64,000 bases of DNA from positions 1 to 64,000 of the forward strand of contig NZ_JAPTGG010000004.1 of the NCBI RefSeq assembly GCF_026891035.1. The letters are read 5' to 3'. A model generated the notes under the pieces. It did not search any database. It saw nothing but the letters and a program-made list of their open reading frames with translations, and had not been told where the DNA came from. The DNA is from Dasania phycosphaerae (lineage in GTDB: Bacteria > Pseudomonadota > Gammaproteobacteria > Pseudomonadales > Dasaniaceae). The translations under genes and the position numbers were made by a program. Of the stretch, positions 50,838 through 59,969 are shown one piece after another (the stretch's first letter is position 1; each line of letters opens with the position of its first letter).

Positions 50838-53228
50838 CTAAAAGTTATAGGTCGCTGTTAGACCATAGGTACGAGGCGATGCATACACATCATTAACAAA
50901 TGGCTGCGGCGCACCTGCAACGTCGAGCGCATAAATACGATACTCCTCGTCGCCAAGATTTTTAATCCAACCGGATAATTTCCAATCTTCATTCTGAGAG
51001 GTATAAGTTAATCTGGCATTAAAAACCGCATAACTATCCTCTTTATCTAATGGTGCATTTGTTACTTCTAACCACTGCTCTGAGCTATAGTTAAAGTCTA
51101 TCTGGGTCGATAACGAACCTGACATAAAATCAAACTCATAACGAGCTAAGCCATTGAAGCTATATTCTGGTGCCTGCGGTAACTCAGTATCAATAAATAA
51201 GCCTGTTGGCGTTTCAATACCATCAACTTCACTATCTAAGAAAGAGCCACCCAGAGCAAAATCCCAGCCTTCCCAAGGTGTTAAAAATAGCTCAAATTCA
51301 GCGCCGGTAACTCTTGCGTCATTATTACTGATGTTTTGCACAAAGTTGATTAAAGAAAATGCCTGATAATCTTTATAATCGTAATAGAAAACCGCAGTAT
51401 TGAATCTCGCTAGGCCATCTGCGAGTGTAAACTTAGCGCCAATTTCATAGGAGTACAGCGTTTCTTCTTCGTGAAACAATCTATCAGTGCCGCCTATATT
51501 TATTGAGTCCGGGAAGCTAGGCGTGGACCAATTACCCCCTTTAACACCTTTGCTTACTGCAAAATAAGTAAGCGAGTCATCATCGATCACCCAGTCAAGC
51601 TGCGCCTTACCTGCCCAATCAGAATAATCATATTTGGCGTCTTTATCTGCCACATCACCAGGACACCTGGTATCAACTGACGCGGAATAACAGACAGGCC
51701 CAACAGGGACAACACCAAAATCTACTTCTTCCAGTAAAACTTCGCCGTCTTTAGTTTCATAGCGAGAGTAGAAGTCATTGGTTTTTTCATCTTCGGTCCA
51801 TCGCAGCCCCATAGTAAGCATTAAAGCGTCGGTTAATTGATAGTCAAATTGACCAAACACCGACCATGACTCCGTTTCAACCTCCCAGGTTGACGTTGCA
51901 ATACTTGATGGCTGAAATCCTACTGAAGGACCACCCGTCCACCATGCAGCTAAGCCTTGTACGGTCTGACTATTATCAGTATCTATATCAAGATAATATA
52001 AGCCTGCCTGCCAATTTAATTTTTCATCGCCACCAGAAAGTCTAAACTCCTGCGAAATTTGCTGAAACTCTTGGTCCGTTCCAAAAACAAAAACAGGTAA
52101 ATCAGCCCCAGCCGGCTGATCGGGGAAAAAACTCTGTACGGTTACAGGCTGTCCATTACCATCAACGTAAAAAGTATCAAAAACTGCCGCAGGGAAACCA
52201 GATGCCAAACCTTCGGTATCTTCAATATAGGTCTTATCCATATCCATATAATTAGTGATAGACATAAACTCTACACTATCATTGATACTATGCTTAAGTT
52301 CTATAGTTGTGCTTAACAACTCACGATCAAATGCGCCCTCCTGATCTGCATTAAATTTAAAAGGCTCATCATTTTTGTCAACATAATAGCCTAGCCCGGT
52401 AATTGGGTCAGGGGCGGCCTCGCTGCGAACATAGGCGCCACTAGGCACATCATCATCCTTGCTGTAATTAACCCTTAGTATCACATCAGTTTTTTCTGTG
52501 AGATTGAACTGAAGCGCTGACTTCACACCTATTGCATTTTTTCCATAAGCATCACGAATATCGTCATGTACTTGCAGGTCGCCATTTGCGTTCTCTGATC
52601 GCTCCCACTCCAGATAACCATCCTGCTCAGTATACTTCACCGCTAAACGGCCAAGCACAGAATCTGATAGCGGCCCACTAACAACGCCTTCTACCTCAAC
52701 CAAATCATAATTACCGACCGTTCCTGAAACTCGGCCTTCAAATTCTTCTGTAGGTGCCTTACTGATATAGTGAATAAGGCCAGCAGTTGCGTTGCGACCA
52801 TAAAGCGTGCCTTGCGGGCCACGTAAGACCTCTACACGTTCAGTATCAAAAAGCTGACCGTTAAGAGCCCCCATAGACGACACATAGGCATTATCAACAT
52901 AAACAGCAACAGGGGCCTCTAAGGAATCACCAAAGCTATTTTGTGAAACACCTCGTAAATTGTACACGGTTAATGTAGGGCTAAACTCATAAAGCTGTAA
53001 ACTAGGCGTCTGGCTAACGATATCAGTTGTATTTGTAAATCCCAAAGCCTCCATCTGATCACCGCTAAAAGCGGTTACAGAAATACCTACATCCTGTAGA
53101 TTTTGCTCACGCTTTTGCGCAGTCACCATTACTTCCTCTAAAACTGCAGACGAAGCAGGAATGGATTGCATTGCAGATAACAATGCAACATACAAGACAG
53201 ATCTTTTATGTAACTTAACAACACTCAT
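50838..53228 (-). CDS. TonB-dependent receptor (second), linked to a Rieske oxygenase
   Basis: A 796-aa outer-membrane transporter with a signal peptide (to about PASSA), TonB-box region LEEVMVTAQKREQNLQDVGI, plug motifs YNLRGVSQNSFGD and VEVLRGPQGTLYGRNATAG, and a barrel ending YGLTATYNF. No signalling domain. Its promoter copies that of the Rieske gene 3 kb away, which links its ligand to the Rieske substrate, likely an organic nutrient rather than a siderophore. A leader of about 260 nt separates promoter and start. Confidence 0.92.
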   Translation of the reverse strand: MSVVKLHKRSVLYVALLSAMQSIPASSAVLEEVMVTAQKREQNLQDVGISVTAFSGDQMEALGFTNTTDIVSQTPSLQLYEFSPTLTVYNLRGVSQNSFGDSLEAPVAVYVDNAYVSSMGALNGQLFDTERVEVLRGPQGTLYGRNATAGLIHYISKAPTEEFEGRVSGTVGNYDLVEVEGVVSGPLSDSVLGRLAVKYTEQDGYLEWERSENANGDLQVHDDIRDAYGKNAIGVKSALQFNLTEKTDVILRVNYSKDDDVPSGAYVRSEAAPDPITGLGYYVDKNDEPFKFNADQEGAFDRELLSTTIELKHSINDSVEFMSITNYMDMDKTYIEDTEGLASGFPAAVFDTFYVDGNGQPVTVQSFFPDQPAGADLPVFVFGTDQEFQQISQEFRLSGGDEKLNWQAGLYYLDIDTDNSQTVQGLAAWWTGGPSVGFQPSSIATSTWEVETESWSVFGQFDYQLTDALMLTMGLRWTEDEKTNDFYSRYETKDGEVLLEEVDFGVVPVGPVCYSASVDTRCPGDVADKDAKYDYSDWAGKAQLDWVIDDDSLTYFAVSKGVKGGNWSTPSFPDSINIGGTDRLFHEEETLYSYEIGAKFTLADGLARFNTAVFYYDYKDYQAFSLINFVQNISNNDARVTGAEFELFLTPWEGWDFALGGSFLDSEVDGIETPTGLFIDTELPQAPEYSFNGLARYEFDFMSGSLSTQIDFNYSSEQWLEVTNAPLDKEDSYAVFNARLTYTSQNEDWKLSGWIKNLGDEEYRIYALDVAGAPQPFVNDVYASPRTYGLTATYNF

Positions 53229-53475
53229 ATTTATTCCCCTTTATTACTTTTTCTATTATTAGATGCGGATAAATTATTATTTATATATGAAGTTTTAAAT
53301 TGCTTATATGCTCTATTTAGCAAATAGCTTTAAATCATTTACACCAGCCAAAATCGCTTAACACAACCCCTAAAGACGCCTACGGCTTATTAATCAAAAC
53401 CAAAATTCAATCAAGGATAAAATTTTATGGAACTCAATAAACCAACGCCACCAATCCACACATAAAATATAAATA
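53229..53475. other. AT-rich leader of the second TonB receptor
   Basis: No gene is visible. It corresponds to a ~260-nt 5' leader between the promoter at 53498-53526 and the receptor start. Similar in length, but not obviously in sequence, to the leader of the Rieske gene. Confidence 0.4.
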
Positions 53476-53526
53476 CCGTCATATGACGGCGCTTCAATTT
53501 ATAACCCTTCCCCAACGCCATGTCAA
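53476..53526 (-). promoter_or_regulatory. Promoter plus CCGTCATATGACGG operator for the second TonB receptor
   Basis: On the minus strand TTGACA (53521-53526) and TATAAA (53498-53503) have 17-bp spacing, a near-consensus sigma-70 promoter. The perfect 14-bp palindrome CCGTCATATGACGG (53476-53489) starts 8 bp beyond the -10, at the expected transcription start. The stretch 53527-53797 upstream shows no gene. Confidence 0.75.
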
Positions 53527-53797
53527 CAAATAAAAAGCAATAATGCCTATAGGTAAAACCTAACCAAAAAGAAATAAAAAAGGGTGTTTTTATAGGTTTA
53601 AATTACGCTTAGCTATAAAAATAAACTCATGGCATATGGCTAGTAAAACTCAAGAAGAAGCAGCCACCCCCCCTGCCCAATACAATCACTAACAAATTTC
53701 ATAAATTATTATACTTAATACCAAAGTAACTACGGCATGCAATCGACAACACCCTCTATAGCACCAATATAAAACTATTATGATGGCCTTTACGGGC

Positions 53798-54964
53798 TTA
53801 GCTCCCGTGCCCGACTAGCTCTACATAGCCTGCATTATCACGGGATGCCTGCCACGAAACATACACAATTAACAATGAAGAAACAAAACATGCCAGCATC
53901 GCCACAGACCCAATCAACGGTAAAGATTCACCACCCAGCTGCGCATAAAGCACAACACCTAAAGAATACGGAATTAATAAATAACCATTCGCGGCAACAG
54001 CAACCCTACCTTGCTTGTCTAAAGCGGCAGCAATACTCAATACGTACGAAAGTGTAAACATATATGAGTAACCATATAAGACAATTGCCAACACATAAAG
54101 CATATAACTATCTGCGGCAATCAATAAATAACAGGAAAATCCACTGACAACAAATCCACTAAACGACGGCCAAGTTCGGCCGAACCTATTCGCCAACAAA
54201 CCAGCCGTAGCAGCACCCAATATTCCAAATAACGTTGATATAGCCAGCAGCACGCCCACCTCGTCTAAGCTTATATCATTGTTTTTGCCTAATCTTTCAA
54301 CAAAGGTCCAGGTACCGCCAGTAACAATATAAATAGCCGTCATCGCCACAAAAAACAAAACAATTAATTTTATATCTAGCTTACCTGGCTTAGCAGACAG
54401 ACTTGACACTAATAGACCTGAATATAACTGTGAAAAATTTTTAACAACTAGTCCAGCCATAATAGCGACAATTGAAATAGAGACAAAAATACTCAGTGCC
54501 CCAAACTCTAAGTAAACAACAGGAAAAAACCACAAAAGAAAAGAGAATATCAATGAAGTAATTGCCAAGACCCTGCCATAGCAAGAATCTGGATTATCCA
54601 TTTGCACAATAATATTATTGCTTACCGCCAGAATAACACCTGAGGCGGCCCCTACTAACACCCTAGCAATAAACAACAAATAATATGAATCTACATATGC
54701 TGTAGATACCTGCCCTAAACAAAACAACGCAACAGCTACTCTCGTCACGTACACCTTATCCCATGAAGCAATAAAAAAAGATGACAAAATTGAAGCCATA
54801 GCAATAGCTAAAATCTCTATCATGCATAGATTTCCGGCTAAGGATTCACTAAAAGACAGCTCATCAATATAAAAACCAAACAACAAAGGCAGCGTATATG
54901 TACCCATCAAGCCAGAAACCATGATCAAGCTAATATACAAGCAATTTTTTGTATTTATTATCAT
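53798..54964 (-). CDS. Major facilitator superfamily transporter
   Basis: A 388-aa inner-membrane protein with about 12 hydrophobic segments and little soluble sequence. MFS-like loops include FFIASWDKVYVTRVAVALF (between TM2 and TM3) and LLANRFGRTWPSFSGFVVSG (between TM8 and TM9). The ATG at 54964 is preferred over 54982, with AGGT upstream. It follows the Rieske gene by 66 bp on the same strand and probably imports the Rieske substrate after outer-membrane uptake. The substrate is unknown. Confidence 0.8.
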   Translation of the reverse strand: MIINTKNCLYISLIMVSGLMGTYTLPLLFGFYIDELSFSESLAGNLCMIEILAIAMASILSSFFIASWDKVYVTRVAVALFCLGQVSTAYVDSYYLLFIARVLVGAASGVILAVSNNIIVQMDNPDSCYGRVLAITSLIFSFLLWFFPVVYLEFGALSIFVSISIVAIMAGLVVKNFSQLYSGLLVSSLSAKPGKLDIKLIVLFFVAMTAIYIVTGGTWTFVERLGKNNDISLDEVGVLLAISTLFGILGAATAGLLANRFGRTWPSFSGFVVSGFSCYLLIAADSYMLYVLAIVLYGYSYMFTLSYVLSIAAALDKQGRVAVAANGYLLIPYSLGVVLYAQLGGESLPLIGSVAMLACFVSSLLIVYVSWQASRDNAGYVELVGHGS

Positions 54965-55030
54965 AATAAAACCTATACACATAAGGCTGCCCTAAGTTTA
55001 GGCCAGCCTTATGCTGATATCAGCTAATAA

Positions 55031-56302
55031 TCAAGAAGACGACTTTAACTGTTTTAGATACCACTTTTTAAAACTTATATTTCTCGCCTCTTGCAGAGAA
55101 TAGGGGCCAGGCACATATTTACCAGACATCACACCACTCTGATTATTCTCAGTAATTTGCTTATCTTGCTTAATGGTAATATCCCAAACTTTAACTAAAT
55201 TTTCAGGATCGTAATCAACACCTTCCACGGCATCTTCCGAAACCAACCATGTCAGCTCAATATTAGTATTTAAAGCATCTTTAGGTGTCCAACGTAAGAT
55301 CACCGCAAAGTCGTTACAACATAAAGCAAAACTGAAAGGGTTGAACGCCAAAGCCGTTTGCCCGCCATCATAGTCCTTAAAATTACCCATTAATTTTTTA
55401 CAGGCTGGCTTGCCATCTAATGTTTCAGATAGCCACCCTCTATCATTAATAGGATAACGTGCGGCTTGGGCCAAGCCTAAACTATCATTGCCGCCATCAT
55501 ATACGCCTGTTAAATGCCCCATCGCTTGCGCTGCTTCTTCCCAGGCAAGTAACTTTTTAGAATATTTTTCTACAGCCTCTTCTGGGCCAGAACCCGGCCC
55601 CGCACCAAAAGCCAATAGTTTTTCTGCGGGATGAACTGAACAGTACTCCGGATGAGCAGGCTTACAGTGGTAGCACTCAATAAAATTCTCAACCACCAAC
55701 TTCCAGTTTGCTACATTCGGGTACTCTTTCTTCACAGCTATTTTTGCTGTTGCTATCCCCTGCTGCTCAGCAAATGGCGATAATGCTGCGTATTCACTAT
55801 CAAAGTCTGGCGCTGCCCCCTCGCTTAAATTTATAAATATTAACCCGTGAAAAACTTTTACATGGCAGCTATGCAAGGAATGCTCACTCTTATCAAAATC
55901 TTCAGGCATAGTCCTTGCCGCCTTAAGGCTACCATCTAGGTTATAGGACCAGGCATGGTAAGGGCATAACAAAAAGTTACTTTGCCCCTCATTGTCTAGG
56001 CAAATTTTAGACCCTCTATGCCTACACACATTATAAAAAGCATTAACTTTATCTTCGCTTTCACGCAAGATAATGATTGACTCATTAGCTATTTCAAATA
56101 AGAAATATTGGCCTTTTTCAGGGATGCGAGATATATGATCGACTAATACCCACTGCTTCTTAAAGATAGTTTGCATATCTTCAGAAAACACTTCCTCTGC
56201 GCTGTAAAACTCCCTAGCCAGAGCCTTACCAGGGTTACTCTCAGCCTCTTCAATAAGACCGTCTAAATTTATGCTGTTTGAAGTTGTAATAATATTTTTC
56301 AT
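55031..56302 (-). CDS. Rieske non-heme iron oxygenase, alpha subunit
   Basis: A 423-aa oxygenase. The Rieske [2Fe-2S] centre is formed by CRHRGSKI and CPYHAWSYNLDG (Cys-X-His, then Cys-X2-His, residues 88-112). The mononuclear iron site follows in NFIECYHCKPAHPEYC (His-His, near 210-222) with an Asp in the later QDKQITENNQSGV block. The C-terminal pattern PGPYSLQEARNISFKKWY resembles carnitine, betaine or choline monooxygenases as much as aromatic dioxygenases. No reductase or beta subunit is nearby. It shares its promoter type with the TonB receptor. Confidence 0.88.
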   Translation of the reverse strand: MKNIITTSNSINLDGLIEEAESNPGKALAREFYSAEEVFSEDMQTIFKKQWVLVDHISRIPEKGQYFLFEIANESIIILRESEDKVNAFYNVCRHRGSKICLDNEGQSNFLLCPYHAWSYNLDGSLKAARTMPEDFDKSEHSLHSCHVKVFHGLIFINLSEGAAPDFDSEYAALSPFAEQQGIATAKIAVKKEYPNVANWKLVVENFIECYHCKPAHPEYCSVHPAEKLLAFGAGPGSGPEEAVEKYSKKLLAWEEAAQAMGHLTGVYDGGNDSLGLAQAARYPINDRGWLSETLDGKPACKKLMGNFKDYDGGQTALAFNPFSFALCCNDFAVILRWTPKDALNTNIELTWLVSEDAVEGVDYDPENLVKVWDITIKQDKQITENNQSGVMSGKYVPGPYSLQEARNISFKKWYLKQLKSSS

Positions 56303-56548
56303 GCTAGCCTCTTTAATAAAATAATTTACTTATAATTTTTTATCGCTTATTAAAGAGGTCAATGGCCCTTTATCATTTATCAGCCATTCCAAAAATTCTT
56401 TTTCATACATAACAATTGCCCATCTGCTGCATATAACCGTGCCGTTATTCTATTCAGGTAAGACCACGAAAAACCTCTCTTACCCCCAGTGCTTTTCCGT
56501 CACACAAACCTAGATATGCATTTGTATTCCTATCCACCACCATCAACA
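56303..56548. other. Leader of the Rieske gene
   Basis: No gene is visible between the Rieske start and its promoter; a ~260-nt leader is implied. Beyond the promoter, 56600-56884 also shows no supported gene. Confidence 0.35.
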
Positions 56549-56599
56549 CCGTCATATGAAGGCTTTTAACTTTATACGCCCATTGGTAGAGCAAGTCAA
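56549..56599 (-). promoter_or_regulatory. Promoter plus CCGTCATATGAAGG operator for the Rieske-MFS operon
   Basis: On the minus strand TTGACT (56594-56599) and TATAAA (56571-56576) have 17-bp spacing. The element CCTTCATATGACGG (56549-56562) lies 8 bp beyond the -10, in the same place as at the TonB receptor promoter, with 13 of 14 bases the same. Confidence 0.7.
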
Positions 56600-56884
56600 T
56601 TATTAGCCAGAAAGGCTCTTGGTTCTCAAAGAATCTATATACAAGGAGGGAAGCGCTGCAAATTCAGAAACACTACTATTCCTTAAGGGGATGCACCTAA
56701 TAAGTATTGACTTGCAATGCAGCAGCTGAGCACGCGGCAGGCAACAATTTGAAATAGCATCAATCAGCCTAGTCGCCGCAACCTATGTTGGTCTAATGGG
56801 GTATTATTACTCAACCATGAAAAAAGTTATTCGCCCCATGACATTAGCTGACAAAATAAAAAATACCGGTGCTTAACGCTGTTT

Positions 56885-57541
56885 TTAATTAACCCCACAA
56901 CGCCTCTGCTTTTGCAGCAACCATACTTTTTCTATCGCTGGGCACTGGCCTTTTAAACCCCCTTGCAATTCAACACTGGCAGCCAAGTTTAGGCTGTAAT
57001 CTTGGCCATAATATTGTTGTAATTGTTCGCGGCTAATCGCAAACGGCGGCCCCTGCAATAAACTCTGATCGTAATCAAAAGTAATCAACAGCTGGCGCGC
57101 TTTAGCGCTAAGCATGGTGATATGCTTAGCATAGTCTGGGCGCATGCTGGCAGGCAAAGCAACCAACGCGGCTCTGTCATAGAGGGCATCTACAGTGCCC
57201 AATAATTCTGGCGACAAATCAAAAATATCTCCCACATAAATATCGAGGTTACCCGCATGGTAATGCTGCAACTTACCCTGCTGAGTGATAACTGGCTGCA
57301 CCCCCAGCTCGGCAAACAATTGCGTTATAGCCAACTCACTCAATTCCACACCGACAACACGATAGCCCTTGCTTAGCAGCCAAGCTATATCCAGCGTTTT
57401 GCCACACAGCGGCAGTAAGATGCGACTACCCATAGCGACATTGAGCATGTGAAAATATTTTACCAATAAGGGATTGGCCTCACCTTGATGAAAGGCAATG
57501 TCATTGCTCTGCCATTTTTGCTGCCAAAATTGTTTATCCAT
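56885..57541 (-). CDS. tpm: Thiopurine S-methyltransferase family protein (TPMT/Tpm)
   Basis: A 218-aa SAM-dependent methyltransferase with the bacterial Tpm N-terminus MDKQFWQQKWQSNDIAFHQG, RILLPLCGKTLDIAWLLSKG (SAM site), VVGVELSELAI, YDRAALVALPASMR and the tail WLLQKQR. Bacterial Tpm enzymes methylate thiopurines and are linked to selenium and tellurite tolerance. Its promoter has a 19-bp spacer of MerR type and faces the MerR gene. Confidence 0.9.
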   Translation of the reverse strand: MDKQFWQQKWQSNDIAFHQGEANPLLVKYFHMLNVAMGSRILLPLCGKTLDIAWLLSKGYRVVGVELSELAITQLFAELGVQPVITQQGKLQHYHAGNLDIYVGDIFDLSPELLGTVDALYDRAALVALPASMRPDYAKHITMLSAKARQLLITFDYDQSLLQGPPFAISREQLQQYYGQDYSLNLAASVELQGGLKGQCPAIEKVWLLQKQRRCGVN

Positions 57542-57602
57542 AGTGACTCCTGATTTTTAACCGGCGCTTAGCCTTTACTTGCCCAGCGCTATATTTAGCC
57601 CT

Positions 57603-57633
57603 AGCATACAACCTCAAGTTAACTTTAGGTCAA
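57603..57633 (-). promoter_or_regulatory. MerR-type promoter of tpm with 20-bp palindromic operator
   Basis: On the minus strand TTGACC (57628-57633) and TATGCT (57603-57608) are 19 bp apart, the long spacer of MerR-activated promoters. The spacer holds ACCTCAAGTTAACTTTAGGT (57611-57630), a 20-bp palindrome with one mismatched pair, similar to SoxR-type sites. It lies 9 bp before the MerR gene, so autoregulation is likely. Confidence 0.7.
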
Positions 57634-57639
57634 CTAAAA

Positions 57640-58092
57640 ATGACTAAAATCCCTACCCCTCATGCTCCCACCATAGATATTAGTGAGCTGGCCAAGCGCT
57701 CTGGGCTACCCGCCGCCACCCTACGCTTTTATGAAGACAAAGGTTTAATTCACTCTATAGGCCGCAACGGTTTACGCCGCGTATTCAGCAGTAAAGTGTT
57801 AGAGCAATTAGCGCTCATTGCTCTGGGACACAACGCGGGCTTTTCGCTAAGCGAAATCGCCGACATGCTCACCGCCAACGGCCCCGATATAGACCGCCAG
57901 CAACTTAGCCGCAAGGCCGATGAACTAGACCTACAAATCAAACAGCTCGGCGCCATGCGCAATGGCCTGCGCCATGCCGCCGCCTGTCCGGCACCGCAAC
58001 ATTTAGACTGCCCTAAGTTTCAGCAGTTGTTACGGGTAGTAGCAAAAAAGGTCATTCAGCCGCGGCGTAAAAGCCCAGCAACAAAGGTCTAG
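57640..58092 (+). CDS. MerR family transcriptional regulator
   Basis: A 150-aa regulator with the MerR winged helix-turn-helix (ISELAKRSGLPAATLRFYED, then GLRRVFSSKVLEQLALI), a dimerising coiled coil (residues 85-112) and a C-terminal CPAPQHLDCPKF block with two Cys and one His. The Cys spacing does not match the SoxR iron-sulfur cluster, so it may sense a metal, metalloid or organic ligand. It probably controls the divergent tpm gene through the operator between them. Confidence 0.88.
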   Translation: MTKIPTPHAPTIDISELAKRSGLPAATLRFYEDKGLIHSIGRNGLRRVFSSKVLEQLALIALGHNAGFSLSEIADMLTANGPDIDRQQLSRKADELDLQIKQLGAMRNGLRHAAACPAPQHLDCPKFQQLLRVVAKKVIQPRRKSPATKV

Positions 58093-58139
58093 ACTACACT
58101 CAGCTTGCTGCTCACCCATTGCCCAATAGACTATCAACC

Positions 58140-58727
58140 ATGGCTACACTCACCCATTTGCTCAAAGACATACGCGCCTGCAGCCTCTGTGAGCCCCACT
58201 TGCCCTGTGGTGCTAGACCAGTACTGCAAGCTCATCGCAGCGCCAAAATTTTAATTGCCGGGCAGGCGCCGGGGCGTAAAGTACATGAGTCTGGCATCCC
58301 CTTTGACGACGCCAGTGGTGACAGATTGCGTGACTGGCTAGGGGTTAGCCGCCAGCAGTTTTACGACCCCAAACTTTTTGCCATAACCCCTATGGGCTTT
58401 TGCTACCCCGGCACGGGCCAGTCCGGCGACCTGCCACCGCGCCCCGAATGCGCCGCCACTTGGCGGCAGCAATTATTAGCCCAGCTACCCAATATAGAAC
58501 TTAGCTTGGTATTAGGCCGCTATGCTCAGGCTTACCACCTTAGCCCTCAGCAGAAAAACCTCACTGCTACCGTGCAGGCCTGGCAGGTCTATTGGCCGCA
58601 GCAATTGCCCCTGCCCCACCCCAGCCCGCGCAATAACTTGTGGCTGCGCCGCAATCCTTGGTTTGAGGCCGAGGTACTGCCCGCATTAAAGCAACGGGTT
58701 AAACATTTGCTACAAGCGGGCTACTAA
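58140..58727 (+). CDS. Uracil-DNA glycosylase family protein
   Basis: A 195-aa protein of the UDG superfamily. It has ACSLCEPHLPCGARPVLQ near the N-terminus, the active-site block ILIAGQAPGRKVHESGIPFDD, ITPMGFCYPGTG, and the C-terminal PHPSPRNNLW carrying the family His. The set of Cys resembles the iron-sulfur UDGs only in part, so family 4 membership is unsure. The ATG at 58140 is used; the frame opens at a TTG at 58119. Confidence 0.8.
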   Translation: MATLTHLLKDIRACSLCEPHLPCGARPVLQAHRSAKILIAGQAPGRKVHESGIPFDDASGDRLRDWLGVSRQQFYDPKLFAITPMGFCYPGTGQSGDLPPRPECAATWRQQLLAQLPNIELSLVLGRYAQAYHLSPQQKNLTATVQAWQVYWPQQLPLPHPSPRNNLWLRRNPWFEAEVLPALKQRVKHLLQAGY

Positions 58728-58777
58728 TACCGCTACAATGGCGGCCTTATCCTAGATCATTACACAGCGAGTACAGT

Positions 58778-59218
58778 ATGCGAGTTTGCGGCGTTGAACT
58801 AACCACTAGCGAGGCGAATATTTGCCTATTAGGCCAAGATAAGGGCGTGTTTGAAGTAGCCGACTGTCGCCAGCGCGTTTTCACCCTAGCCAAAACCGAC
58901 AGCACTACCGCCATACGCGAGTTTCAATTTAGTTTTAAAAAGCTAATGGAAGATTACAAGGTGGATGAAGTAGTCATTATAGAGCGCGCCCCTAAGGGCA
59001 AGTTGGCGGGTAGTGCCATCAGCTTTAAATTGGAAGCCGCCATACAGCTGATTGATATACCGGTGACCTTAATGAACTACAGCACCATGAAAGAGCTGAT
59101 CAAAAATAATAAAGTGGCGATAGACTTTAACAGCCTGGGCTTAAAAAAGTTTCAACAAGCGGCTTTTAATGTGGCTTACGCTTATCAAAACCAATTGCTG
59201 TATCCAGAGAAACCATAG
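58778..59218 (+). CDS. DUF3010 family protein
   Basis: A 146-aa soluble protein matching DUF3010: MRVCGVELTTSEANICLL, VFTLAKTDSTTAIREFQFSF, VVIIERAPKGKLAGSAISFK, LMNYSTMKELIKNNK. An RNase H-like fold has been suggested for similar sequences, but I see no full catalytic set. No operon partner: 50 bp follow the UDG gene, and a promoter may lie between. Confidence 0.8.
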   Translation: MRVCGVELTTSEANICLLGQDKGVFEVADCRQRVFTLAKTDSTTAIREFQFSFKKLMEDYKVDEVVIIERAPKGKLAGSAISFKLEAAIQLIDIPVTLMNYSTMKELIKNNKVAIDFNSLGLKKFQQAAFNVAYAYQNQLLYPEKP

Positions 59219-59247
59219 GGCTGACAGCACCCTATAGGCTAGCCTTG

Positions 59248-59274
59248 GACACCGGCCTACGCCGGTGTGACCAG
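59248..59274. repeat. REP-like palindrome after the DUF3010 gene
   Basis: GGACACCGGCCTACGCCGGTGTGACC has ACACCGGC / GCCGGTGT arms, similar in form to the repeats at 32335 and 43806. It could terminate the DUF3010 transcript. Confidence 0.5.
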
Positions 59275-59354
59275 CGAGTAGCGTGTATTAACATTGCAGC
59301 ATGTTTTCTACTCGCCGCTTTCAACTCCATATTTAATGTACTGCCGCCATTAAC

Positions 59355-59969
59355 TCACAACAACACCAAATGATTAGGCAATTCATTTTTTTCTGCTGTG
59401 GCAGGGGCGTACTGCTTTAACAATGCACCACATTGTTCTATACAGCTGATAAACCCCTGCTGAGTATTACCGGCTTTAACCTGCGCAGTAAAAGCATCAA
59501 TAATTTGCTGCCACTGTTTATCGTCTACCTGCTGCGCTATACCTCTATCGGCCAGTATTTCTACATAATGTTCAGCCTCGGAAACAAACACCAGCACCCC
59601 TGTTTCGCCTTTGGTGTGGTGCAAGTTATTATCCAAAAACTGCCGCCTGGCTAAACTGGAGGCACGCCACTGCTGTACTGACTTAGGCACTAAGCGCATT
59701 TTTATAAACGGTATACGAAAGACTAAAGCTGCGCAGGCAAAAGTCAGCCACTGAGCTTTGAGTAAATCTATGCCGTCCAACCACAGCGGTGTAAAGCGCA
59801 ATAACACCGGCACTAATAAAGCGAGTAGCGCCGCCCACAAGGTGGGGATGTAGTAGTAATTGTCGGCCTGCTTAGCTAATACCGTGACTAACTCGGCATC
59901 GGTTTGCTGCTCTACTTGCTGTATCGCTGCGCTAATTTGCGCCAGTTGTTGTTCATTTAATGCTTTCAT
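59355..59969 (-). CDS. TPM-domain membrane protein
   Basis: A 204-aa protein starting MKALNEQQLAQISAAI at the ATG that overlaps the previous stop (TAATG). It has two central membrane segments (about residues 40-60 and 72-90) and a TPM domain around them (QQTDAELVTVLAK, GVLVFVSEAEHYVEILADRG). It is the third gene of lemA-TPM-TPM. TPM domains occur in photosystem repair and membrane maintenance; the function here is unknown. Confidence 0.85.
   Translation of the reverse strand: MKALNEQQLAQISAAIQQVEQQTDAELVTVLAKQADNYYYIPTLWAALLALLVPVLLRFTPLWLDGIDLLKAQWLTFACAALVFRIPFIKMRLVPKSVQQWRASSLARRQFLDNNLHHTKGETGVLVFVSEAEHYVEILADRGIAQQVDDKQWQQIIDAFTAQVKAGNTQQGFISCIEQCGALLKQYAPATAEKNELPNHLVLL

Noticed and set aside
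57611..57630. Reading the MerR operator as proof that the regulator is SoxR
   Set aside because: The site resembles a SoxR box, but the protein lacks the four-Cys iron-sulfur pattern of SoxR.
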